Under the pieces are notes generated by a model. It made no database searches. It had not been told where the DNA came from and saw only the letters and a program-made list of their open reading frames with translations. A stretch of 64,000 bases of DNA, taken from Cyclobacteriaceae bacterium. Its GTDB lineage: Bacteria; Bacteroidota; Bacteroidia; Cytophagales; Cyclobacteriaceae. The stretch covers positions 1 to 64,000 of the forward strand of contig JALHRJ010000023.1 of NCBI GenBank assembly GCA_022841475.1. Reading direction: 5' to 3'. Shown here one piece after another: positions 44,136 to 53,217 of the stretch; within the stretch, counting starts at the first letter, position 1; each line of letters opens with the position of its first letter. The position numbers and the translations under genes were made by a program.

Positions 44136-45455
44136 TCAGCGGGCAGCAACTTCCATTTCCATTCCTGTAGCCGGAAATGAGATGAGTTGCAAACGTTTTA
44201 TAAGATCTTCCTTCACACTTTCGAAGGAAGGAAAATGCTCCGTCTTCACGGGTTGCGAGGGCGGCAGTTCAACTTTTAATGCATCAACCTGAGCCCCATT
44301 TTTCCAGAACCGATAACAGAGATGTGGACCTGTTGCCAAACCGGTGCTTCCTACATATCCAATAATTTGGCCCTGGCGAACCCGAGTGCCGCGCTTCATA
44401 CCCGTTGCAATTTTTGACATGTGTAAATAGCCCGTTGTATAAGTGTTGTTATGACGCACTTTCACGTAATTACCATTATTGGTTTTGTATTGCGCCTCTT
44501 CAATGATACCATCCCCTACCGAGCGAATGGGTGTGCCGGTTGGGGCCGCAAAGTCGGTGCCCAGGTGCGGCCTGAAGACTTTTACTACCGGGTGAAAACG
44601 ATTTTTTGAATAGCGCGAACTGATGCGCGAAAATTCGATAGGATACTTTAATAGCGCCTTTCTCAAACTATTTCCTTTTTCATCAAAGTAATCAATACCA
44701 TCTCCCTGATCGAAAGGGAATGCATAATAACCGTTTCCGGAATGTTCAAAATACACACCCAGAATCCGACCTATTCCAATGGGGTTTTCATCCACCAGAT
44801 TTTCTTCATAGATCAATTTAAACTGATCTCCTTTTTGCAATCGTTGAAAATCAACTACCCACGCAAAGATGTCTACAAACTTGTTGGTAAGATCATGCGG
44901 AACATTCATGGCTTCGATGGTGTGTGATAGTGTCGATTCAATTCTTCCTGAGATTTGTCTTTCCAGGGTATCAACTTTTCGCTTACAGGATTCTACCAGC
45001 AGCGAGTCTCTGAAATGAAAGACTACATAATCGATCGGGTTGGGTTCGTACACTAAAGCGCGAATTGTTTTTATGGAATCATTCTCTACCAGCAACGTAT
45101 ATTTTTTATGAGCCGAGATTTTTCGGAAGTCATAGGTGCTGCGGGGCAGCAGATTGAGTTGTTGCAGAACAGAAGGCGAAACATAATACCCGGACAGCAA
45201 ATCGGTAAAACGTTGATTGCGCTTTACTTCGTCTTCCACCACATGCAGATTATTTACCACCATGCCATGCAGAAAGACGGGCAGCACAATCTCCCGCTCC
45301 ACATGATGTGACGAGTCACTTTCGACAACATAATCACCTTCTTGCGAGAAAACGGAAGTTTTGGAATCGATCCAAAAGAAAGCGATGCCGGCTGCAATTA
45401 TTAAAGCACCGGCAATGAATAAACTTTTTGCAATAACAGATTTGAAAAACATCAT
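44136..45455 (-). CDS. M23 (LytM-type) peptidase family protein
   Basis: 439 residues, with an N-terminal membrane anchor (about 9-28), an OapA/LysM-like region (about 60-250) and a C-terminal LytM domain. The zinc site shows His297 and Asp301 ('HLGTDFAAP') and the catalytic-loop His345 ('YLHMSK'). The last motif reads His378-Leu-Cys380 ('GPHLCYRF') where typical enzymes have HxH, so the second ligand His is a Cys. Similar 'HLC' forms are recalled from Bacteroidota. It should act on peptidoglycan cross-links, but activity is not certain. No second gene is coupled to it. Confidence 0.92.
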   Translation of the reverse strand: MMFFKSVIAKSLFIAGALIIAAGIAFFWIDSKTSVFSQEGDYVVESDSSHHVEREIVLPVFLHGMVVNNLHVVEDEVKRNQRFTDLLSGYYVSPSVLQQLNLLPRSTYDFRKISAHKKYTLLVENDSIKTIRALVYEPNPIDYVVFHFRDSLLVESCKRKVDTLERQISGRIESTLSHTIEAMNVPHDLTNKFVDIFAWVVDFQRLQKGDQFKLIYEENLVDENPIGIGRILGVYFEHSGNGYYAFPFDQGDGIDYFDEKGNSLRKALLKYPIEFSRISSRYSKNRFHPVVKVFRPHLGTDFAAPTGTPIRSVGDGIIEEAQYKTNNGNYVKVRHNNTYTTGYLHMSKIATGMKRGTRVRQGQIIGYVGSTGLATGPHLCYRFWKNGAQVDALKVELPPSQPVKTEHFPSFESVKEDLIKRLQLISFPATGMEMEVAAR

Positions 45456-45544
45456 TACGTTAAAAAATAGTGGCTCTAAGTTGCCACAAGTTTAGTTTAA
45501 AAAACCTGGCCCAAGAGCCAGCAATTCGTTCAAATATAGGACTT

Positions 45545-47590
45545 TTACCGATAAAGCTCCTTGTATTTTCCTTTACCAGCATCCAGGAATTGAGCAAACT
45601 TTTCAGCATTGAGATTGTAGCCATAGGGAGATATTAATACGCGCTCATCGTTACCTACCAATACGTAAAAAGGCTGTGCATTATTGTTCAGGTTGGTAAT
45701 TTGAAGGTCTGCATTTTGTTTGCCAATCGTCTTCTTCACTTTATTATCATAGGTGGAGGTATACCATTCGCTCTCGGGCAATTGGGTTTTATCATCTACA
45801 TAAAGCGCCACCACCACAAAGTCATCGGTTAACCGTTGAAGCACCTGCGGGTCCGACCAAACGTTGGCTTCCATTTCGCGACAGTTGGTGCAACCATGGC
45901 CAGTGAAGTCAATGAATAGTGGTTTGTTTTGTTGCCGGGCACAAGCCAAAGCTTCTTCGTAGTCGAAGTAGCCGCTCAATCCATGAGGCAGGTGAAGGAA
46001 GTCGGCATACTTAGGTTCATTACACAAGCTGTTTGATTTCCCATCCGGGGATGCGTTGATATTAAAATCATGCGTATACATGGGTGGCAGATAACCGGCC
46101 AATGCTTTTAGCGGTGCGCCCCACATGCCCGGGACTAAATAAACAGCAAAAACAAAAGCAATCATGGCCAATGAAATCCGCAGCACACTGATAGTTTTGT
46201 CTTCTGCATCTTTGCCTGTATCTCCGGGCATTCTAAATCCCTTCATCAGGTAGATGCCAATCAGCACAACAATCACAATCCAGATAGCAATGTTGATTTC
46301 ACGATCCAGAATTCCCCAATGGAAAGCCTGATCGGCAATGCTAAGAAATTTAAAGGCGAGTGCTATTTCAACAAACCCAAGCACAACTTTTACGGTATTG
46401 AGCCACCCACCCGATTTTGGTAATGATTTTAACCAATTTGGAAAAAATGCGAACAACGTGAATGGAATCGCGAACGCGAGCGCGAAGGCAAACATTCCCA
46501 GGATTGGTTTTATAAATTCGCCACCGGCCGATGAAACCAAAATACTTCCTACAATCGGCCCCGTGCATGAGAATGAAACAAGAACCAACGTAAAGGCCAT
46601 GAAGAACACACCGGCAAGACCGCCCTTCTCTGCCTGTTGATCAACTTTATTAATGATAGAACCGGGTAATGTGATTTCAAACAAGCCTAAAAATGAAAGT
46701 CCGAAGATGATAAACACCAAAAAGAAAATGAGGTTAGGAATCCATTCCGTTGAAAGGTGATTGGCGGTTTCCGGCCCCATTAATGGGGCAAGCGCAGCAC
46801 CGATCAGTGAATAAATAAGAATGATAAAGAATCCGTACATCAGCGCTTGAAACTTTGTGCCTCTTCCTGTAAAAAAACTTACCGTCATGGGAATCATTGG
46901 AAACACGCAGGGAGTGATGAGGGCTGCAAGACCCGCCAGAAATGAAATCAATAAAAACCCCAGCAACGATTTCCCGGCAGGATCTTCTTGTACAAGGGTT
47001 GAATCGAGAATGGGGCCTTTGGTTTCAGAAGGGTTGAAGGGATTGGTAGCGATACCCTGAGTGCTATCAGTCTGCGGCTTGGGTAAGTTGATATCCACAT
47101 TATTTTGATCGCGTATAGTTGCACCTGACACCTTTATGTTAAAAGAAAACTCCTCTCCGCCTGGCACACATTGCCCGGTGGTTTCGGTGCATACCTGATA
47201 ATCAGATTCGCCTTTAAGGGAAAGCGCTGAGGAAAGGATTTTTATTTTTTGACGGAACTCGGCTGTTTTCTTGAAGATTTTAACGTCACATTCAAAGATA
47301 TCATCATACTTATCCACTGGATTGATGGGCATTAAACTTCCAACAAGCTGGAAACTTGCATGCGGTATTAAGTTGAAGGATGTTTTTATCGGGCCATCTT
47401 CGCAGGGGAATTCGGAAGAATATAAATACCAGGCTTTGTCGATAGTGGCTTTGAAAATGAGTTCAATTTCATCGCCTGTCTTTGCTTCCTTAACGGAGGG
47501 TTCATAGGTCCATTTGGCAGGCGTTAAAATCTGCGCTCTTATTTGAAAAAACGCAAAAAACAAAAGAATAAGGAGAATAGACTTCTTCAT
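45545..47590 (-). CDS. dsbD: DsbD-family thiol:disulfide interchange protein
   Basis: 681 residues from the ATG at 47590. Signal peptide, then a periplasmic DsbD-alpha-like domain (about 20-170) with a Cys pair region ('DYQVCTETTGQCVPGG'). Eight membrane segments follow (about 205-500) with the redox Cys in 'TPCVFPMIP' and in 'VSFSCTGPIVG', and a C-terminal thioredoxin-like domain with CTNC near 565-570 ('GHGCTNCREMEANVW'). It carries electrons from cytoplasmic thioredoxin to periplasmic oxidoreductases and keeps secreted thiols reduced. The gene stands apart from the other envelope genes but faces them. Confidence 0.94.
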   Translation of the reverse strand: MKKSILLILLFFAFFQIRAQILTPAKWTYEPSVKEAKTGDEIELIFKATIDKAWYLYSSEFPCEDGPIKTSFNLIPHASFQLVGSLMPINPVDKYDDIFECDVKIFKKTAEFRQKIKILSSALSLKGESDYQVCTETTGQCVPGGEEFSFNIKVSGATIRDQNNVDINLPKPQTDSTQGIATNPFNPSETKGPILDSTLVQEDPAGKSLLGFLLISFLAGLAALITPCVFPMIPMTVSFFTGRGTKFQALMYGFFIILIYSLIGAALAPLMGPETANHLSTEWIPNLIFFLVFIIFGLSFLGLFEITLPGSIINKVDQQAEKGGLAGVFFMAFTLVLVSFSCTGPIVGSILVSSAGGEFIKPILGMFAFALAFAIPFTLFAFFPNWLKSLPKSGGWLNTVKVVLGFVEIALAFKFLSIADQAFHWGILDREINIAIWIVIVVLIGIYLMKGFRMPGDTGKDAEDKTISVLRISLAMIAFVFAVYLVPGMWGAPLKALAGYLPPMYTHDFNINASPDGKSNSLCNEPKYADFLHLPHGLSGYFDYEEALACARQQNKPLFIDFTGHGCTNCREMEANVWSDPQVLQRLTDDFVVVALYVDDKTQLPESEWYTSTYDNKVKKTIGKQNADLQITNLNNNAQPFYVLVGNDERVLISPYGYNLNAEKFAQFLDAGKGKYKELYR

Positions 47591-47656
47591 GAGGTAGTGC
47601 AAAAGGCAAAGTTAAGGATGCGATTGAGCTAAAAGAATCAATTGCTTTGAATAACT

Positions 47657-47689
47657 TTTCTTTAACAGAAATAATTTCCTGTAATTTTG
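47657..47689 (+). promoter_or_regulatory. Candidate promoter of the LolA-like gene
   Basis: TAATTTTG at 47682-47689 matches the Bacteroidota -7 consensus TAnnTTTG exactly. A TTTC at 47657-47660 is one base off the -33 TTTG, with 21 bases between. It would give a leader of about 75 nt to the gene at 47773. Confidence 0.4.
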
Positions 47690-47772
47690 AATAGGCTTAT
47701 GCAACTAATCAGGTGTTTTCCACGTGTCAATCAACTTAATAACCTCCTAAATCTCAAAAAATAATAAAACTT

Positions 47773-48525
47773 ATGAATCGAAATCTACTTGTCGTTTTGT
47801 TCTTATTTGTTGGAATCACGGCCTCTCAGGCACAAACTGCCGATGAAATTATCGCTAAGTATTTTGAAAATACTGGCGGAAAAGAAAAATGGGCTTCCCT
47901 GCAAGGCATAAAAATGATGGCCAAGCTTAATGTGCAAGGTATGGAACTGCCTCTTAGCATTATTGAATTGAAAGATGGACGTCAATTTTCTGTTGCAACT
48001 TTTCAGGGAATGCAATTTTATCAGGAGGTTTTTGATGGAACCAGTTTGTGGGGAACGAATCAAATGACAATGAAGGCTGAAAAAAGTGATGCAGAGACAA
48101 CAGAAAATTTTAAGGTAAATGCAGTGGATTTTCCAAGCCCATTTTTAGATTATCAGAAAAAAGGATTTAAGGTTGAACTTCTTGGAAAGGAAACGGTAGA
48201 GGGTTCAGAGACTTTTAAAATTAAACTTACTAAAAAGCCTATTAAAGTTGATGGTAAGGAAACTGAGTCTGTAGAATTCTATTATTTCGATGTGGCAGAT
48301 TTTGTGCCAATTTTAGTTGAGTCTGAAGTAAAGTCAGGACCAGCAAAAGGCATGATTTCACAGGCAAAAATGAGTGACTACCAAGAGGTAAATGGTTTGA
48401 TGTTTCCATTCTCGATGACGGCAGGAGCAAAAGGACAGCCTGGTGGACAAACTATTACGTTCACGGCCATTGAACTTGATCCTAAAGTGGAGGACGCCAC
48501 ATTTGCATTCCCAAGCGGAAATTAA
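47773..48525 (+). CDS. LolA-like outer-membrane lipoprotein-sorting type protein
   Basis: 250 residues with a signal peptide ending 'ASQAQ'. The mature protein begins 'TADEIIAKYFENTGGKEKWASLQGIKMMAKLNV', a start shared by a family of Bacteroidota secreted proteins with a LolA/LppX beta fold. The half-barrel strands 'YFDVADFVPILVESEVKSGPAKGMISQAKMSDYQEVNGLMFPFSM' are typical of such lipid-binding proteins. Transport of a lipidic ligand is inference. It has its own promoter-like sequence and a good terminator, so it is probably a single-gene unit. Confidence 0.8.
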   Translation: MNRNLLVVLFLFVGITASQAQTADEIIAKYFENTGGKEKWASLQGIKMMAKLNVQGMELPLSIIELKDGRQFSVATFQGMQFYQEVFDGTSLWGTNQMTMKAEKSDAETTENFKVNAVDFPSPFLDYQKKGFKVELLGKETVEGSETFKIKLTKKPIKVDGKETESVEFYYFDVADFVPILVESEVKSGPAKGMISQAKMSDYQEVNGLMFPFSMTAGAKGQPGGQTITFTAIELDPKVEDATFAFPSGN

Positions 48526-48540
48526 TCCATTTAAAAAATT

Positions 48541-48576
48541 AATACTTCAACAACAGCCAACTGGGGTTGAAGTATT
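48541..48576 (+). terminator. Rho-independent terminator after the LolA-like gene
   Basis: An 11-bp perfect stem (AATACTTCAAC at 48541-48551 with GTTGAAGTATT at 48566-48576) with a 14-base loop is followed by a run of Ts. Confidence 0.85.
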
Positions 48577-48600
48577 TTTTATGTCCTTAAAAAATATTCT

Positions 48601-51600
48601 ATGAAAAAAAATCTTTTACTAAGTCTTTCTTTGGTTATTATTTCCTTTTGCGCACTTGGGCAAGATGCGGTAAGTCGAGGCAAAGAATTGTTTGGCGACA
48701 TGAATGCACGCCATATTGGCCCTGCTCTAATGAGTGGCCGTATTGCAGATCTTGAACTTCACCCAACCAACGATCGGGTGATTTATGCCGGAACTGCGGG
48801 TGGAGGTGTTTGGAAAAGCAGCAATGGCGGAGCAACGTTCAATCCAATTTTTGATGATTACTGCCAATCCATAGGAGCTGTTGCCATTGATCCTTCTAAC
48901 CCCGATAATGTAGTGTGGACTGGTACAGGCGAAACCTGGACGCGCAATAGTGTTTCAGTAGGTGATGGTATTTATAAAACAGTTGATGGCGGCACGAACT
49001 GGCAAAAAATGGGTCTGGAAAAGTCAGAGCGTATTGCAGGTATTCAGATCAACCCTAAAAACCCAGATGAAGTGTATGTTGCTGTGCTTGGTGCTTTGTG
49101 GTCTGATAGCGAAGACCGTGGGTTATATAAAACTACAGATGGTGGCAAAACGTGGAATAAGATTTTGTATGTAGATAAAACCACAGGCTGCAGTGATCTT
49201 ATACTCGATCCCAACAATCCAAATATTATATATGCTGCATTTTGGGAGTTCCGCAGAAGTGGTTGGAACTTTAATTCAGGAGGTAATAATAGCGCGCTCT
49301 ATAAATCGATTGATGGAGGAAAAACATGGAATAAAATTCATAAAGGATTTCCGGCAGGTAAGCTTGGAAGGTTTGCGATTGCTGCAGCACCCTCAAATAC
49401 AAACATCTTGTATGCAGTGGTAGAGTCAGAGCAAGATAAAGACAAGGGCTTGTATCGTAGTGAGGATGGCGGTGCAAATTGGAAGCAGCTCAACAACGAT
49501 TTTGAAATTGTAGTACGTCCATTTTATTTCTCGCGTATTGTAGTTGATCCCAGGAATCCAGATGTCATTGTTAAAGGAGGATTGTCGGGTTCAATATCGC
49601 GCGATGGCGGAAAAACTTTCAAGACACTTGGACTTATGCACTCGGATATTCATGATGTGGTTTTCGACATCAAAAATTCAGACCGCATGTATTCCGGTAC
49701 CGATGGGGGTGTGTATCGTTCGTGGGATGGTGGCACAACCTTCGAGATGGTTGAGAACATTCCTGTGTCTCAATTTTATCAGATAAGTGTTGACAATGAA
49801 GAACCTTATAATGTTTATGGAGGGTTGCAAGACAATGGAAGTTGGTATGGACCATCTTCATCACCGGGCGGTGTGGAGGCTCGTGATTGGGTTCGTATTG
49901 GCGTAGGCGATGGATATCGTGTGCTTCCGCACCCAACTAAAAAGCTGATTTACTCTGAAATGCAGGGGGCCGAAAATGTTTGGCGCTACGATCCTGCCAA
50001 AGATCAGGCAAAAACTATTCAACCACTTGCCGTAAGAGGCGATCCTAAGTTACGATTCAATTGGAATACACCGATGGCTACGAGTGCGTTCAAGCCCGAT
50101 AGATTTTACATAGGCAGTCAGTTTGTGCACCGATCTGAAGACATGGGCGAATCCTGGGAAAAAATCTCACCCGATCTAACCACCAATGATCCTATTAAAA
50201 CGGAACAAGGAAAATCAGGCGGGCTTTCGCGCGATAATTCAGGGGCGGAAAATCATTGCACTGTTTTTACCATAGCCGAATCGCCTTTGGATGAAAATAT
50301 TGTGTGGGCAGGTACGGATGATGGCAATGTTCAAGTAACCAAAGATGGAGGTAAGACATGGAGTAATGTAGTTTCGAATATCCCGGGCTTGCCGAAAAAC
50401 ACTTCGTGCTGGCATATTGAAGCAAGTAAGTTTGGCAAAGGGAATGCCTATGCTGTTTTCACGGGTTACCAAAAAGGCGACATGGCTGCATATGCATACA
50501 AGACTACCGACTTTGGCGTCACATGGAAATCGGTTATTAGTCCGGATGTTACCGGGTTTGTTCGCAACATTCAGGAAGACTATGAAAATGAGAATTTACT
50601 TTTCTTAGGAACTGAATTTGGTTTGTACATCACGATTGATGGTGGAAAAAGTTGGATGAAGTTTACCAACAATATGCCTTCCGTGTCGGTGCACTTTATT
50701 GATCTCCAAAAGCGCACGAGTGATTTGGTTCTTGGTACGCACGGCCGTGGTGTTATTATCATTGATGATATAAGCCCGTTGCGTCAATTGAATGATGAAA
50801 CGCTTGCTAAAGACTTACATTTCTTTACAACTAAACCTGCAATTATCCCAGAGTCAAATGGATTTGGTAGCACAAGCACAGAGACCCAATTCGTAGGCAA
50901 TAATGCTAGCCGGTCTGCAAAGGTGGTTTATCATTTAAAGAAGCGACATACACTAGGCAAGATGACACTTGAGATTCAAGACATGAATGGAAATAAGATA
51001 ACGGATCTTGATCCTGGCAAATCGAAAGGTATAAATATCATAACCTGGCCATATAACATTAAACCACCCAAAGTTGCAGCTGGCAAAACTTTTGTTTTTG
51101 GTGGTTTTACCCCGCTGCGCGTTCCTGCCGGAAAGTATAAAGCGGTAATTCAAAAAGGCAAAGACACTTTTACAAATGAATTTGAAGTTCAGTACGACCC
51201 TACTTCACCGATTTCTTTGGCCGATCGCAAACTAAATGAAGAGACAGCCAAAAAATTGTTTGATATGACACAGGAGTTGGCATACCTAGTATATGAAGTA
51301 GATGAAACGATAAAAGCAGCAGAAAACCTAAAAGCAAAAAATCCGGGCAGTGCAAAATCAGTAGCCCCGATTCTTACAGACTTAACAAAACTCAAGGAAA
51401 CTTTGCTAGTAACTTCAGGCGATAATTATGTAGGTATGGGAGAACCACAATTGCGTGAAGACATGGCTGAACTTTACTCTAAAGTAGCCGGAACTTTCTA
51501 CAAGCCATCAGGTGCTGAGATGAAAAACATGGAAGCAATTCAGGCAAGGTTTACCACGGCCAAATCTGATTTTAAGAAAATAAAAGATAAGCATATGACT

Positions 51601-51681
51601 AAGCTTACCGAAGGCATAAGTAAGAATAAGCTCGAGCCAGTAATTGTGAAGTCGTTCGATGAGTTTATAAAAGAGCAGTAA
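48601..51681 (+). CDS. VPS10/BNR-repeat exoprotein (sialidase-type propeller)
   Basis: 1,026 residues with a signal peptide ('LLLSLSLVIISFCALG'). Residues about 25-740 hold many Asp-box repeats of the form S-x-DGG-x-TW ('KTVDGGTNW', 'KTTDGGKTW', 'KSIDGGKTW', 'RSEDGGANW', 'TIDGGKSW'), forming ten-bladed VPS10/sortilin-like propellers. The C-terminal about 280 residues are a beta domain and a helical region. Proteins of this sort are often annotated as glycosyl hydrolases, but the catalytic residues of sialidases are not evident, so a binding or structural role is as likely. No type IX secretion C-terminal tag is clear. The terminators before and after mark it as monocistronic. Confidence 0.9.
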   Translation: MKKNLLLSLSLVIISFCALGQDAVSRGKELFGDMNARHIGPALMSGRIADLELHPTNDRVIYAGTAGGGVWKSSNGGATFNPIFDDYCQSIGAVAIDPSNPDNVVWTGTGETWTRNSVSVGDGIYKTVDGGTNWQKMGLEKSERIAGIQINPKNPDEVYVAVLGALWSDSEDRGLYKTTDGGKTWNKILYVDKTTGCSDLILDPNNPNIIYAAFWEFRRSGWNFNSGGNNSALYKSIDGGKTWNKIHKGFPAGKLGRFAIAAAPSNTNILYAVVESEQDKDKGLYRSEDGGANWKQLNNDFEIVVRPFYFSRIVVDPRNPDVIVKGGLSGSISRDGGKTFKTLGLMHSDIHDVVFDIKNSDRMYSGTDGGVYRSWDGGTTFEMVENIPVSQFYQISVDNEEPYNVYGGLQDNGSWYGPSSSPGGVEARDWVRIGVGDGYRVLPHPTKKLIYSEMQGAENVWRYDPAKDQAKTIQPLAVRGDPKLRFNWNTPMATSAFKPDRFYIGSQFVHRSEDMGESWEKISPDLTTNDPIKTEQGKSGGLSRDNSGAENHCTVFTIAESPLDENIVWAGTDDGNVQVTKDGGKTWSNVVSNIPGLPKNTSCWHIEASKFGKGNAYAVFTGYQKGDMAAYAYKTTDFGVTWKSVISPDVTGFVRNIQEDYENENLLFLGTEFGLYITIDGGKSWMKFTNNMPSVSVHFIDLQKRTSDLVLGTHGRGVIIIDDISPLRQLNDETLAKDLHFFTTKPAIIPESNGFGSTSTETQFVGNNASRSAKVVYHLKKRHTLGKMTLEIQDMNGNKITDLDPGKSKGINIITWPYNIKPPKVAAGKTFVFGGFTPLRVPAGKYKAVIQKGKDTFTNEFEVQYDPTSPISLADRKLNEETAKKLFDMTQELAYLVYEVDETIKAAENLKAKNPGSAKSVAPILTDLTKLKETLLVTSGDNYVGMGEPQLREDMAELYSKVAGTFYKPSGAEMKNMEAIQARFTTAKSDFKKIKDKHMTKLTEGISKNKLEPVIVKSFDEFIKEQ

Positions 51682-51701
51682 TAGCAATTAACTTATAAAG
51701 A

Positions 51702-51726
51702 AGTCGTTGCCGAGGAAGCAACGACT
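51702..51726. terminator. Rho-independent terminator after the BNR-repeat gene
   Basis: A perfect 9-bp stem (AGTCGTTGC at 51702-51710, GCAACGACT at 51718-51726) with a 7-base loop is followed by TTTTTTA on the plus strand. It sits 18 bp from the convergent dipeptidase stop and may also act on that transcript, though no strong T-run follows on the minus strand. Confidence 0.85.
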
Positions 51727-51744
51727 TTTTTATTTATCATAATC

Positions 51745-53103
51745 TTACTTCGCACTATAATGTTTATAGAACGCAACAATCGTTTCGATGCCAATTAAAA
51801 AATTTTTGATCCCGTAATGTTCATTGGGCGAATGAATAGCATCGCTGTCAAGGCCAAATCCCATAAGCACCGTATCTAAACCCAATTCTTTTTTAAAGAG
51901 CGATACAATAGGAATGCTACCACCATCCCGCGTTGGTATGGGCGACTTGCCCCAAACTTCTTCAAAGGCTTTGCTGGCAGCTTTAAAGGCTTTTGAATCC
52001 GTGGGCGTTACAGCTGGCTCACCACCATGCAAAGCGGTGACCTTAACCTTTACGGATTTTGGCGCTAGTGATTCAAAATGTTTAGTGAAGAGTTCAGTGA
52101 TCTCATGATTGTTTTGATTCGGCACCAGCCGCATGGAGATTTTAGCATAGGCTTTTGAAGGCAACACTGTTTTTGCGCCCTCACCTGTATAACCACCCCA
52201 GATTCCATTTACATCTAAGGTGGGGCGTGTACCAGTTCGCTCTAACGTAGTGTAACCCTTTTCTCCTCGAATGTCTTCGATGTCGAGTTCCTTTTTATAA
52301 TTATCTAAATTGAAAGGTGCTTTATTTAATGCTTCGCGTTCAGCCGCTGTTAATTCAGCAACCTTATCATAAAATCCCGGAATCGTCACGCGTCCATTTT
52401 CATCATGTAAGGATGCAATCATTTTGCTCAGCACGTTAGCCGGATTGGCCACGGCACCTCCATACACCCCAGAATGTAAATCGCGGTTTGGGCCGGTAAC
52501 TTCAACTTCCATATAACTTAATCCGCGCAAGCCCACGGTAATCGATGGGGTATCAAGAGAAATCAGCGATGTGTCAGAAATTAAAATCACATCGGCCTTT
52601 AGTTTGGACTTATTTTCTTTTACAAACGTGCCAAGGTTATCGGATCCCACTTCTTCTTCCCCCTCAATCATAAACTTGATGTTGCAAGGGAGTTGATTGA
52701 GTTTGGTCATCGCCTCAAAGGCTTTGATGTGCATATAAAACTGGCCTTTGTCGTCACACGAACCACGCGCATAGATTTTTCCATCCTTTACCACCGGCTC
52801 GAAGGGTGGTGAAGTCCACAGGTTGAGTGGGTCGGGGGGCTGTACATCGTAATGTCCGTATACCAGTACTGTTGGGAGCGAAGCATTTATTATTTTTTCA
52901 CCATAGACAATCGGGTGGCCAGCGGTTTCACAGAGCTCAACCTTATCAGCTCCGGCATCTTTCAGTTTTTTAACCACATACTCAGCTGCTTTGCGCACAT
53001 CTGCTTTCAGGCGACTATCAGCACTCACCGAAGGAATCCGGAGCAATTCAAAAAGTTCATCTAAAAAGCGTTGTTGATTGGATTGTATATATTCCTTGAT
53101 CAT
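51745..53103 (-). CDS. M20-family dipeptidase
   Basis: 452 residues from the ATG at 53103 (MIKEYIQSNQQRFLDELFELLRIP); the frame is open upstream to 53157, but that N-terminus is not conserved in type. Metal and catalytic residues are visible: 'VLVYGHYDVQP' (His ligand and catalytic Asp), 'YARGSCDDKGQFYMH' (bridging Asp), 'IEGEEEVGS' (catalytic and ligand Glu) and a C-terminal 'GFGLDSDAIHSPNEHY' His ligand. The dimerisation domain is complete. It hydrolyses dipeptides or similar amide bonds in the cytosol with two zinc ions. Confidence 0.94.
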   Translation of the reverse strand: MIKEYIQSNQQRFLDELFELLRIPSVSADSRLKADVRKAAEYVVKKLKDAGADKVELCETAGHPIVYGEKIINASLPTVLVYGHYDVQPPDPLNLWTSPPFEPVVKDGKIYARGSCDDKGQFYMHIKAFEAMTKLNQLPCNIKFMIEGEEEVGSDNLGTFVKENKSKLKADVILISDTSLISLDTPSITVGLRGLSYMEVEVTGPNRDLHSGVYGGAVANPANVLSKMIASLHDENGRVTIPGFYDKVAELTAAEREALNKAPFNLDNYKKELDIEDIRGEKGYTTLERTGTRPTLDVNGIWGGYTGEGAKTVLPSKAYAKISMRLVPNQNNHEITELFTKHFESLAPKSVKVKVTALHGGEPAVTPTDSKAFKAASKAFEEVWGKSPIPTRDGGSIPIVSLFKKELGLDTVLMGFGLDSDAIHSPNEHYGIKNFLIGIETIVAFYKHYSAK

Positions 53104-53217
53104 GGGTAGAAAATTTGTAAACGCAAGATAAGGTTTTCTTTTGTGGGGAATCAGCACAATAAAATGGTATCATTAATTTTTTATTGCTTGATTCAAAACA
53201 TAAAAACAATTGAATTA

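Noticed and set aside
48601-51681. Catalytic sialidase or glycosidase
   Set aside because: Asp-box repeats alone define the propeller; the Arg triad and other catalytic residues of sialidases are not evident.
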